Origin: Taenia hydatigena
Lineage: Eukaryota; Platyhelminthes; Cestoda; Cyclophyllidea; Taeniidae
DNA length: 64,000 nt
Direction: 5' to 3'
NCBI GenBank assembly: GCA_036345935.2
Contig: JADWOT020001587.1
Span: forward strand, 1-64,000
Shown here: in pieces, positions 37,155 through 48,516 of the stretch
Layout of the letters: each line of letters opens with the position of its first letter
Position numbering within the stretch: position 1 is the first letter of the stretch
Notes under the pieces: generated by a model
Told to the model about the DNA's origin: nothing
Databases searched by the model: none
What the model saw: only the letters and a program-made list of their open reading frames with translations
Made by a program: the position numbers and the translations under genes

Positions 37155-38793
37155 GCCAATGGTCTGGGTTACCGCAAAACACCGAGATGCATTGCATTCG
37201 CAGATGAAGAGCACATCATTAGCGATGCCGCAAGAAACCAGGCTAAACTGGACCCCACGGATATGGTGTATGGTGTAAAGCGTCTGGACGGACGTCGTTT
37301 TAATGATGAGGCAGTGCAAAGTGATATGAAGCACTGACCATTTTAAAGTAATAGATTTAAACGGGAAGTCAAAGATGGGAGTAAAGTGCTATGGTAAGAC
37401 AAAACATTTCAATGCGGAGCGCACCTCCTCCACGGTGCTGCTGGAGATGAAGAACATTGAAGCTTCCTTTGGCGAAGTGGCAGCAATTATCGTCAGACAA
37501 TTAGTATTGCAGACAAATATCGGGTTTTGATATATTTTGCATCATTAATGAGCCTATGTCAGCTGCTCCTTCCTACGGTTTGGACATGAGGACTAGCAGG
37601 AAACACAGTGTGCTTGTCTTTGATTTGGATGGTGGTACTTTTGATGTGTCTATGTAGAGAATTGAAAATTTGAGGTGAAATCAGTTGGTCGTGACACGTA
37701 CCTGGGTGGTGGTGACTTTGATTCTTGGCTGATGGATTACTGTGTGGAGGCAATCAAGCAAAAACATGGGAAGTAGACTTGAATTATACCAAAAAAGCCT
37801 TCGATCGTCTTAGAAAGGCGTGTGAGTATGCAAAAAGAACGTTGGGTTTGCTTAAGCGCACAAGTATCGATGTTGAGGACAGAGATTTCCCTGAGTCCAT
37901 TTTACGGTCCCGTTTTAAACTACTGTGCTCCAATCTCTTTGATAGAATTTTGATTATAGTAACTAAAGTGCTAAGAGAAGCGAGGGTGGACAAGGTCGAC
38001 ATCTACGAGATGTAACTGGTAGGCGGATCGACACATATTTTGAAGGTGTACCATTTACTGCAGAACTACTTCAGTAGTAATAGGCCTACTAAGTCCATTA
38101 GCCCGGGCGAGGCAGTAGCGTATGGTGCGATGTGGCTGGTGTCCAGCATGGTTGATAAACAGTTACAGATGAGTCTGGGAGTGAAACCATTATCAGTGAA
38201 CTAGGCGGCGCCGGGTGGTGTGATAAAAACACTGGTGAAGCGCAATATTAAAGTTCCGAAAAAGAATATAATGATCATTACAAATTGTGACAATCAATGA
38301 GACATGTTAATCCTGGTGTATAAAGGTAGGCACAGGGTGATAAATGACAACAACATGCCAGGTGTCCCACCCCTACTTAGTGGACTCCCTCGGATGGAGA
38401 TTAACTTTGTCATTGACGTGATAACGTTCCCATTTGTATCAGCGGTGAACAAGATGTCAAGGGGGCAGGTTACCCTCCATACTGGGGCACTGTCGCCACT
38501 AGCATAAACAGACTAAGCGGATGATGAAATAGTCTAAGAAAATGAAGCAGAAGAGTGGGAAGCAGCGAAGTCAGATGGTAACTAGAAATATTTTTTTTGT
38601 AAATACACCCTAACCATGCAAGGATAAGGCGAAAGACATCGAAGGAGGAACGCAAAGGAATAGTAAGTGTGAGTCGACACTTAGGTAGAGAGACTTCCAC
38701 TAAGAGGTTACAAAGGGGACTTTAAATGAAACTTCAGAAATGTGGAGAGTGTGCGCAGCCTAATTATTGTAGTAAAGAAACACGGTTCCTAAG
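37155..38793 (+). pseudogene. hsp70 (70-kDa heat shock protein) processed pseudogene
   Basis: HSP70 is an ATP-driven chaperone. The alignment starts at ANGLGYRKTP (intact family: IIANDQGNRTTP) and runs through [79 protein letters not shown] and GEAVAYGA. It continues to the substrate-binding part (AAPGG, GLPRMEI) and a decayed end near IIVVKKHGS. The first 25-30 residues are missing. Damage includes TGA at 37335 (an expected Trp), frameshifts near 37338, 37527 and 37776, a small deletion near 37500, and stops at 37657, 38013, 38202, 38298 and 38505. No introns are present and the 5' end is lost, which fits a retrocopy, although many hsp70 genes are intronless anyway. It resembles the cytosolic type. 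Confidence 0.95.
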
Positions 38794-41155
38794 CAGAGGA
38801 ATTCAGGCCAGGATCGCAAACCTACAAATTAAATTTAAGCCATTTAAGCCATCGGTGAAGTGGGAAGCGAAGTCTGCACTGGAGCCTGGACTGAGCACTA
38901 GAATATTTCTTGGTCCTATTTTTTGCTTCCAAATTAATCTTGGGCCACGCAAACGCACCGATCAGCCAAATTTCTTTTCAACAGTCAGCATCTCCCTTAA
39001 AGTTAAGTCGGCGATTTGGCGTTTAATCGCTCGAATGGATGAGATTACGAGCACAGAGGTAGCTTACCAGTAATCTTGTGAATTAGAAACCTTGTTAGCA
39101 ATGCATTCTTACAGAATTTGAGTACTCGTTTTTTCCACCGCAGTCCTTCCTATGTATGCTTTGTAGCTAATATTTTACCATTACTGCTGGTCAACACACA
39201 TACAATAAACTTTTAGGCATGTTTTTATCTTATCCTTTGGCAATTAGCATAAAACCGATATGAATCGCATAATCTATGGCTATTTGGCAAAACAGAAGTC
39301 TCTATACACTGCTCTCACTGATGCTACATTAAGGATCTAAATTTTGCGTCAAAGAACCAAAGTTCTTGCACGGATTTTGCTTCCACGTACTAATCACATT
39401 GAGCACTCTTGCAGCATTTCAAACATAGATTGTAAGTGCTTATTGTCCAGCACCTAAGGGCATTGTAATATCGCAGTTGCGGTGTCACTTGAATTTTACG
39501 AATACACATGGAGAGGCACGCAAAAGCCGCCAGCACCACACATTCGTGACGCTCCTTAAACAATTTTGCCGAAACAGAATTCCATGACAGATAAAAATTT
39601 TGGCAGCGAAGCGCAACTATAGTTGCGGTTGCAACGTTGGGTATAAATTAGAAAAAAACGTTAAAGCCAATAAGACGTTAAGAGCTATTCCTTTGCAAGC
39701 GATGCAACGTCTTTATTGTGCTCATCTGTCACGTTTTGGAGCACCTCCGTCCGACGCCTCTTTTAAAGGCGTCCTAATGATCCTTCGCTCTCCGGCTGTT
39801 GACAATACGCCAGTCTTCTCATACTCCCCTGCAAAACTCTTCTTATTTCTAGCCGCATTAAGCCACATAACGCAAGCAAATTGTCCTTCTTGTCTAGATC
39901 ACCGTTAATCTTCTCCTGGGCAGCTGACATCCTGTTAAACAGGCCCTGTAAACTGACCTATTGAATGCAATCACCGCTTCCTCCCTCCCGCCTTGTTTCA
40001 TTTTGTTTCGACTCACTTTAGTCCGCAAAACTCCTCTCTAATAAAAAACATTCTGTCCGAAATGCTAGTTTCTCTCATCACATCCCAAGGAATTTCAAAA
40101 ATCAAGCAGGGTTGAGGGGTTCCTTCGGAAGATGTGGAAGCGCATTGGACTTCTTTACGCAAATCCGACTTTATATCCGCAGACTTCGGCCTTCCGCGCT
40201 TCTGGTGTTAGCACGATTAAACAGGCTCAGCATAAACTTACCCTGCCATCAGTTGATTTTCCGATAAGTCCCAGATTTTATTGCTTAAGAAAAAGAAAAA
40301 TGTGCGTTTATGCCTAACCTATCATAAGTCATTAAAAAAGGGGGAAGTTGCATGACCCAACTGCCACAGGTCTTACCGTACAAAGTCAAACACACAGAAT
40401 GTAAAAGTGAGGGTTGGGAGAGTTGTTTTAGCATTTAACAGCTGTGTACTTAACGACAAAACCCTGATATTTATCCCCAGTACAAGTGAATTTGAATGCT
40501 CAAGAACAACAGCAGATAGAATCTGCAAGTCTCGAGTGCTGACGTTCACTCAATGCTGGTTTCTGCTAAAGAAAAGGGCTTTCACATGCCTTAGCACAAA
40601 AAGTTGCAAAGCCATGCAAGTGGAGTCACTGTTTGTGGATAAAATCGGTGGAGCATGATAATAAAACTTGCGATTGCGCCTTTAAAATGCGTGAAACTCA
40701 CATACGACAAACTGACTTAACAACTTGGGCCGCAAGTATAAAGCAGATGCATTACTTACCAATAAGTGATTGAGTGAATTTCGTCCTTGTTAAAAACACT
40801 CACTTAAATTTTACGATTATAAGGAAGAAAGCATCCAAATTCAGTCCCTTAATGCCTTTTGGTTGATGCATTTAATGATTTTTGCAGTTCTTTGTGTGGT
40901 TCATTAGGAAAGAATCATTGGTACTCATACCTATCTGCCCTCTATTTTCGCTCTCTACAACGAATACTGTTAACTGTCGAGGTGGGCGGGTAAAGGAGCA
41001 TGTGTGCGAGAGGGCAAAGTGCTTAGTGTAGTGACGACACGGCGAGAGTTCACAATGATCATAATGTTGTAGGGCGAAAAATGTGGATGTATCAGGCATT
41101 TTTGATTGCAAGAGTTGTGCTAATGAGGTGGCATGAAGACTACGACGGCAACCTC
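38794..41155. other. Intergenic, nothing recognised
   Basis: Short frames only. From about 40965 the plus strand becomes G-rich up to the tRNA-Trp-like sequence. Confidence 0.5.
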
Positions 41156-41157
41156 CT

Positions 41158-41212
41158 GACGCCATGGTGGAGTTTCTAACTCTAGATGTATGTTCAAATC
41201 ACGTTGGTGTCA
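41158..41212 (+). tRNA. tRNA-Trp-like pseudogene with D-arm deletion
   Basis: The 3' half TGTTCAAATCACGT-TGG-GTCA matches tRNA-Trp very closely, and the end pairs with a 5' GACGCCA acceptor strand. The middle part resembles the Trp anticodon arm (TTCTAACTCTAGATG versus GTCTGACTCCAGATC), with loop CTCTAGA and therefore anticodon CTA in place of CCA. Most of the D arm and the variable loop are deleted and the anticodon stem no longer pairs, so it cannot be a working tRNA. Confidence 0.5.
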
Positions 41213-41560
41213 GCGCGCTTTACTCTTCTCTCCCTTGTCTTTCTACTCCGCCATGCGGCCTGCAGAGCGCATTGCATTTGCATCATGTCTGCACACTGCA
41301 CTCTGTGATACCCAAGGAAGAAGATAGTAGAGGGCAGAGGGGAAAAGGTGATAAAGGAGAAGTTTGCATTTGAGTACAGAAAATTATTGCGGCAAGCAGG
41401 AATGCAAAATGTTTACGACAATGTGACTTGATCGTGGCCACCAGAAAATGGATTAATTGAAGGTGACGTGGTTACGATGCAATGAAAAAGAGGACACATG
41501 CTGAGTACAAGCAAAGCATCGGGTGGCACAGAAGAGGTTGCAAAGGATCTACCACCACAG

Positions 41561-41630
41561 CTACGGGAATGGTCTGAACCCGCAACATACTAAGTGAAGG
41601 CTAGACGCGCTACCCCCTGCGCCAATATAG
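41561..41630 (-). tRNA. tRNA-like element, degenerate
   Basis: On the minus strand TTGGCGCAGGGGGTAGCGCG gives a very good D arm and box A of the Trp/Met type. GCGGGTTCAGACC, about 30 nt later, gives an acceptable box B. The anticodon stem (TCTAG/TTAGT) and acceptor stem pair poorly. It faces the Trp-like copy at 41158 and is best read as an old SINE head or tRNA pseudogene. Confidence 0.5.
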
Positions 41631-42961
41631 TTCTAATTTTGTTTCTTACCGCCCTTCTGGCTCTATCGGTTCATGGCTTTGGCTGTAAGCACTCATCCCT
41701 AATCCTTACCGCATGGTACGCTAAACCTGCACTCATACACTCACTCAATGCAAGGCTGCTTTGCCTCATGTTTAGTGTGCCGGCATTTCTGATGCAGTCG
41801 AGCACCACACCACGCTATCAACGGCGATGCGATGCACCGCATTTGCCTTCATCCTGTGTGGAAGTGTGTGGATTTATTCGATATAATGCTGCCGGTGGTG
41901 GCGACTACAAGAAGGCAGAAGAGTAAAGGCATTATTAAAAGGAATGCTCGAGGATAATGTGGATGAAACTAAATGTGCTTGAAGTATGTGCTTGGTTTGA
42001 GGTGGCAGATGGCTCTGAGGTGATGGAGGTTGAATTGCTCCCTCAACTTGATAAGAGGATGTAGAGGCGTGGTTACAATGCAGTGATCGGGCATTCATAC
42101 CCATTATTGGCGTGATTTTTCCATTCGTTTATCTATTCTTTCTTCACTCTGCTATCTACAGACATTTGACAGCTTACAGGAGTGAAGTGGAGTAATATCT
42201 TCGCTGGCAAACCGACATCGTGGTCTTACGGTGTAGTGGCTTACTCAAGACCTTGAATCATGGAACCCTCTCATATTCTTGGTCAATCAAATATTTCCAA
42301 ATATCATTATTTTGAAGGAAAGAATCTGTTTTCGCTCAAATAGTAACAGTTAAGATAAGGTAAGGCTAGCATTTTGCGTGACACCTTCGAGGCCTTGAGA
42401 CAGGAGAGTGTTAGATTTTGATCGGCTAAATTTTCATTCACTTTGGACAATTGAATGCAACTCAATAGGCTAGCCAACTTACCGTTCCTTGCCCCAAACT
42501 AGCAATGTTGCTGCATCTGAAAATCCTCCTGCATGCTGTGATCAGCAACTGACATATTACAGAGTCTAGCCTACCCTGCGGAAACACAATGATTGAAATA
42601 CAATGCGACTTTGTGGCAAAGATCAGGAGCTAAAAAATCCATTCTATTACCTATCCCTATTCTCATGTTCACGTTGGCCCTGATAAAGTACTACCGAGCC
42701 ATTCATGCCAGATGTAATATTCCTTTGCATTTTGAGTAACGCTTAATCTCGATGTCACTAAACTCTCAAAAATTAACAGAATCTGGAGTTATGTACTGTT
42801 GACACTCGAGTGAGTGGAAGAAATGATTCGCTGACCATCACATAGTTCCACAATTAGCTGCAGGAATACTAGCAATGAAGAAGTGTTACTTTTTAGAAGA
42901 TAAAAATGAAGTGTTCGCGCTGAATGCTATACTTTTAATACACAGTGAACCTTGACACTAC

Positions 42962-43000
42962 TGACATTGCTCGGAGGGTAAAGCATGCGACTTAGACTCA
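42962..43000 (+). tRNA. Possible tRNA-like 5' half
   Basis: TTGCTCGGAGGGTAAAGCATG resembles the D arm and box A of Ala- or Lys-type tRNAs, followed by ACTTAGACTC. No T arm or acceptor partner is visible downstream. This is weak evidence for a decayed tRNA-derived element. Confidence 0.25.
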
Positions 43001-46000
43001 ATGAAAAAAACTGGTAGCTAAGCATCCCACATTTGATATGACTTAACTTCCTTCCATCTCTACCCCAAATCCAAGCAAACGATGTAAAACTCGATTAGTG
43101 TCAGCCTGGTGGAAATGTGAAAGATGAGATCTAATCAGCCTTACACGTGCCGTTCAAATGCAGCGAAACGAGTGAGCAAAGTTAAAAATGATCTGGGCTT
43201 ACATCTTGTAGCATACGCAGACTGTTATAGTCGACTTAGCGAAGTGTTACTTTTTAACTGTTTTATATTTTCTTGCATGATTTAAAGTGACATTGGTGTC
43301 AGCGAAAAGGAAGCACTGTGAAGAACAATGCATCCAAGTTGATCCCACTGGCTAAAACTGTTATTAGACGGTAAAAGTATTTGCCGGATATAGCCTTATT
43401 GCTCGACTGCCTGAAGATAGTCGACGGGAACCGGGCTAATGTGTCCCAAAAGATCGCCTTGCTCTTGTCACTACATTCGCATTACTTTTGCACTGCCTTT
43501 ATGCCACTGATGGTAGTATGCTTGAAACATGTTGGGTCCTTTAGGCATAAAAGGGATTTGATCAGTGCTTGAATGCGTCGTTACAAAACCAACTGATGGA
43601 TTATCTTGCATCCATTTTATCAAGAAGCAGAGTCGGAGGTTTTTGTTATCTTGTATTAGTTCAAAGCCTTTAAGAATTGTATGACATTACGGCTGACCGC
43701 TCTTGGCGGACAGTGCGCAGTTAGGAGAAAATGTAGCATCAAAACTTGCAACAGTATGAAAATCCAAAAAGATTCACACCAATTAATGGCGCCAGAATGC
43801 TAAATATATGCGTTTTCGCTTTTTAATCCATCATCTTACTTAAGCCCTCAATGAACCTCATTCCTTCGACAGCGAAGCCATATTCGCAATGTTGGCTGCA
43901 GAGCTGGAAGTATTTTTAAGCCAGGGCATAATTTTTCGCATTTGGTGAATATTTTTGCTTCTTGCTTCTTAGTTGCAAAGGACGGAAAGGAAAACCGTAC
44001 ACTGTAGTCATTGGAGCGCTCCACCCCATCGCTAACTCCGTCAGCATGGAAGTTAGTCAGCGCTTCGTCTATAAAGCAGTGAACTACAGCCTCGTGCTGA
44101 CGATTATGTGCGTAGGGACCAAGGACACAAAGACCGCTCTCTTAATGAGATTTTAGTTTTCCCAACATTAATTCCTTTCTAGTGCATCTTTACAGTGAGC
44201 GCAGCTGATTTCTTCTTGATTCTGTTATAAGATGGAAGCTACAGTAAGAACAGAACTCCTCCGTCAACGCTGCACGTATCTGCTGTCCTGAATTTCGCGA
44301 ATGAGCTTGGTATTGACTCTGTAGTATTTATTTCCTACTGAAGGTCACATTGAGGCATGACGATCCTAAACAGCGCAATCCGTGAAACGGGAGGCATCAT
44401 TTAGAGGGATTGGGACCGTTGGTAACATGCATTCACGCCGCATCGGCTCGCAAATTTCCTTCACGCCTTTCTTAACATCCCCTTTATGTGTGGTTACAAA
44501 ACAACGAATGTAAATTCTACGAATTGAAGAAAAACTACTTTGTGATTATAGGGAAACCAAAATTATAACTTTTAAAGCACTTCATGGATATACTGCAAAA
44601 AGCATAGAATTGGTGTACTTGTATGCTCTGCATTTTCAGCCCAGAAGTGCTCGATTAGGCAAACTATGTGGAACAATGGCCTTCGGCAAATTTGCATGGT
44701 TATGCAATCTGTGATAAATTTTGAAATCTCATAGAGGCATATTTTGATGCAAAATTATTGGGGTTTTCTAAGGTGCCTTTTGGGACGTGTGCATTGGTTC
44801 TTTTTATTCTAGGTCAAATTTATTAATTCGTTTCAACTTCATTTCCACAAACATCGTCGCCTCTCGAAGTGTTCTATTTGGAATTTGTTGCACAAACCAT
44901 GGCATATATGATGTAGCGGCACAGCTTGAAGTAACTTAAGCTGAGACGACGCCAACGACAGCATTTTTCCACCTCAGTACTTCAGAATCGCCTATTTTAA
45001 CCAGAAGAGGATATGCAGCCTCTAATACCAGATGCACCTCTTATGGCGCAGGTAGGAAGCTGTTTCCTATCCTTTGCTGCGGGTTTGCCTTTTTGATCAT
45101 CCGCCTTCATGCTCTGCTTTGAGTTATTCGACTATGCATGCTTAGCTATCCTCAGTTCAAAACAAGTAATTTTGTGCTTGTTTTCCCTTTATTTTGCCTC
45201 TTTTACAATAAGCTTTTAGAACATTTGGCTCCCTGTGTCCTCACCAGCAGTGAGTGTTCATGCCGTTGCTCAAGTACTTACCAATCACCCTCAACAATCC
45301 GCTAATTGTGGGTCAATGATAGAGGACTCTGAAGGCTCTAAATTGTTCATCAATATTTCCCAAGGGCATGGCGAAATGCGCCTATCTACTCTTTTCGAGC
45401 CGCTTGGGTGAGTGTTGAGTGTAAAGGTATTTGTGATCAGAGTAACAAACCAGAGCATTGGTTTTGATGTGTACACCCGTTAGCTTAATTTTTTTGTTAA
45501 TTTTCACGTTCTCAGGTAATTGCAGTGTGTTCACTCACAGCCTTTGTTAAGGGTGAAAATCCTTTAAGTGTGCAGAACGCGATACCTGCGATGGGCGGAG
45601 AAGTTGTGAGGAGGAAAGGATTAAAAGTTCAGCTGAAGTACTCCATCAGTACACCTATTTTAAGCTCCAGGCCTTAAACACTGTCACAGCTCCTGCCGGT
45701 GTGCTTTTAAGTATTTTCCTTTTTCTCATGAAGGCTAATTTGAATTATGCATTTTAAGTGTCGACGCTGTGTAGTAAACTGCCGATTAATTCCATATCTC
45801 ATTCTTCTTAGTCCCTATCAATTTCACTAAATGATTCATAGCCTTTAGGGTAGTTAATCTATCGCATTAGTAACATTTAAATCAATTTCAGATTTCCATT
45901 TTGAAAATATTTATGCAGGCTTTTAGTGACCTACTATGGTGTTGTAGATTTCACCTCTCAGTGTTTGCATGAGTGTCATCAGTGTCCTCACCGATGTTGT

Positions 46001-46466
46001 TGCTCTCAACTCCTACACCCTTGTTGTGTTTCGCGACTACCATTTCGAATGAATTTGTGGTAAATGTACTTTAATTAGTTCTACCAAACTGGTGTACGCA
46101 ACTTAGCTCCCCACATTGCGAGTCATGCCTTACACAGGTTTCAAATGCTCCTCTTCGCTTGCTTTGGCTGGTGCAACGTTTTGCGTCTTCGATCGCATCG
46201 TCACAAGTATCCTCTCTAAAGATTCTAATTATGTTATTCTTTTATGAACCCTTCGCTCCTTGCAGCACAATTCTTTTATAGGAATAGAGAAGTATAGCTC
46301 CACTGTAACAAACATTACGCTTATGTTAAATTTTAACATATTAGACAAATAAATATTTTACCACTCTACTGTTGTTTGATTTAAAGGAAACACTTTGCCA
46401 ATTTTCCGGAATACTAATGGTCACCTGTGCCTTTTAAATAAGGCTCTTGGAGGGCAACGTGAACAA
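43001..46466. other. Intergenic, nothing recognised
   Basis: No gene, RNA or convincing repeat. A 15-nt motif GAAGTGTTACTTTTT occurs twice nearby (around 42880 and 43240) without further homology. Confidence 0.5.
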
Positions 46467-46823
46467 GCTAAGGACGAGATTGTGTAATCGAAATCACAAA
46501 TACTAGTCGTTTGTTTTCTACGATAAAATATTATAAGAAATGGAAGTAGCTCTACCACACTTTGACAACGAAATTGCTTTGCAAATGATAAGGTAATGGG
46601 TCCGAGACAGTGTTGCCACAATCAAACGGAAATTTAGGTCGCTGCCACCACGTGGCAATAGTAAATTGGCTTACTGTTTCGCACAATCTATTTCGCATTA
46701 GCTTTGGCAACTGTCGTCCTCCAATCTGACAAGTAGCTGTTTTGGATCACATTAAGAGGACCGCAAACACTCTTGTTTGTGTATCAAATAGAGGACTTGT
46801 TGCAAGCGAATGGGAAACAGAAC
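46467..46823 (-). repeat. Dispersed repeat family 2, copy B (inverted)
   Basis: The reverse complement matches 35394-35751 along its whole length, with point differences and a few short indels. The same frame is open through the TWWQRP and FPFDCGNTVS stretch, then ends in a stop in this copy. Together with copy A it flanks about 11 kb, including the hsp70 pseudogene, in inverted orientation. Confidence 0.85.
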
Positions 46824-47995
46824 AGCATCAATCCAACTCACCGATTCAAAAAACACCCTGTTGATCTATTATGTCAGAAAACAATTCTTTGATCACCTAT
46901 TCGTTTTCTTATCTTCACCCTTGCATACCTCGCACAAATTTTGCGCCACTGCAGCAGATTAATTCTGATGCACTTATATCCGCTGAAAAGTTGCGAAGGG
47001 CGAAAGTGTCTGAGATGCTCGATAGAAAATGCTAGCAGATGCTCATTGCCCATATTGTTATTGAGACATGGGATCGCAACGTTCAAAAGACCACCATTAA
47101 ATGAACTCCGTGGATTGGTAAGTAAGTGCGAAGGTTCTTAGCAGGGCTGCCACTCTAATGTATCGAATCCGAGGACTGCCCAGTTAAAAAGAAAATTCGC
47201 GAGAAAATTTGCTTCTAATCCTGATCGATTTGTCCAACAGCGACTAGCGATTCGTCCACCAATGTAGGCTGTGTGGCATGATAGAAGTTTGGGACAAAAT
47301 TTCAGTGCCAGCAAGTCCGCGAACAATCTTGAGTGCCTTCTCATAAGTGGGACGATCCACTTGTGCAAGATCGTCTTTTACCCTACAGCTCACAAATGGT
47401 GATTTAATTTGAAATCCTTTGTTTGAAGTTCAGCTGTAAGTTTTGTGAGGAAACGAAGTGTAGGGAGAGGTGAAGGGGTACTTAGTTGCGATGACTTAAA
47501 GACATGGATGCTAGCCGTTTACCGGGCGTAAGGCAGTGCTTTTGCTTCAAATTCTCATTGCCTTATTTATCTTTTACCCTAAGCAGGCTAGTTTGGTCAT
47601 AAATATCTGCATATCAATTAACATGAAAAAGTAGCATGAGTGCTAGACATTAACTCTTATTGATTATGTTTGCTGCGCGTACTTGCGTTCTAGGGTCGGT
47701 TAACTAAGTTTCCTTCACAAATAATTAACAACTGTATTCCTCACAATAAATTCTGTTAGTTAAGTGCACCAATCCTACAAAGTAGAGTTTGCTTTACCTG
47801 TTTTAGTATCACCTTGCAATCTATCATGCCAACTGATTCCTACTTGTTCTCTTATTTCAAGTTCTCCTTTGCCTTAAAATTGGTGCGCTTCTCTCCGCCT
47901 ACTTGCCCTTTACACCTGCTGCTCTCTTACGCAGCGATCATGTCCAATATATTGCTCCGCAATCACCTCTTTGAGCGTCCTCCCTCTAATTCGCA
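46824..47995. other. Intergenic, near-open minus-strand frame only
   Basis: A minus-strand frame from 47368 to 46874 is interrupted by a single stop but shows no domain I can name. A second frame near 47370-47290 has protein-like composition. Neither rises above what chance gives in a window this size. Confidence 0.4.
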
Positions 47996-48516
47996 TTCTG
48001 AATAATCACTATCGCACCATTGTGTGGTAAGTGCCTCAGAGACCTCTGGATGGACAGATTGCATGCATATGTCGCAATGCCTATCCTCTGCTCATTTGGT
48101 GATTAATGAACACAATCTCACTGCAACCATTCCAAAAATTGACGGTTTTATTCCTATACCTTTTCATTTTAACCACCAATAAGTGGTGCAGATTTGCTTG
48201 GGCAATGCCGTATTGTGCAATCCTATTTTAACCCCATGTATAACAACGCCTTTTGTGTGGAGCCTTCGCACCAAAAAGCATGCTTTTTTATAGATTTGCC
48301 TTTATTGACGGCACTACAATCGTTCTGAATTACTATAAATCTTAGCATTTAAACTTAATTCCCTAATATTTATGCGGCTAACCACTCTTGCGTGCAATGC
48401 CTACTGGGATAACAAATGATAGCAGCTAGGGTCAAGTCCTTATTTTTAATTGAAGGTAAGTCTACTGGCAAAGCACATAGCTGGATACGTGTCCATGCGG
48501 AGTAAGTCAAAACAGC
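47996..48516 (+). repeat. Dispersed repeat family 3, copy A
   Basis: It matches 52666-53133 in the same orientation through several blocks in the same order. These are AATAATCAC/TTATCGCAC, GCATATGTCGCAATGCCTATCCTC-GCTCAT, a middle block (CAATGCCGTATTGTGCAATCC) and GTCTAC...AAAGCACATAGCTG near the end. The blocks between have diverged further, indicating an old element. No coding frame was recognised. Confidence 0.65.

Noticed and set aside
46874..47368. Minus-strand frame with one stop and protein-like stretches
   Set aside because: One stop in about 165 codons is expected about once or twice by chance across six frames of this window. No family was recognised.
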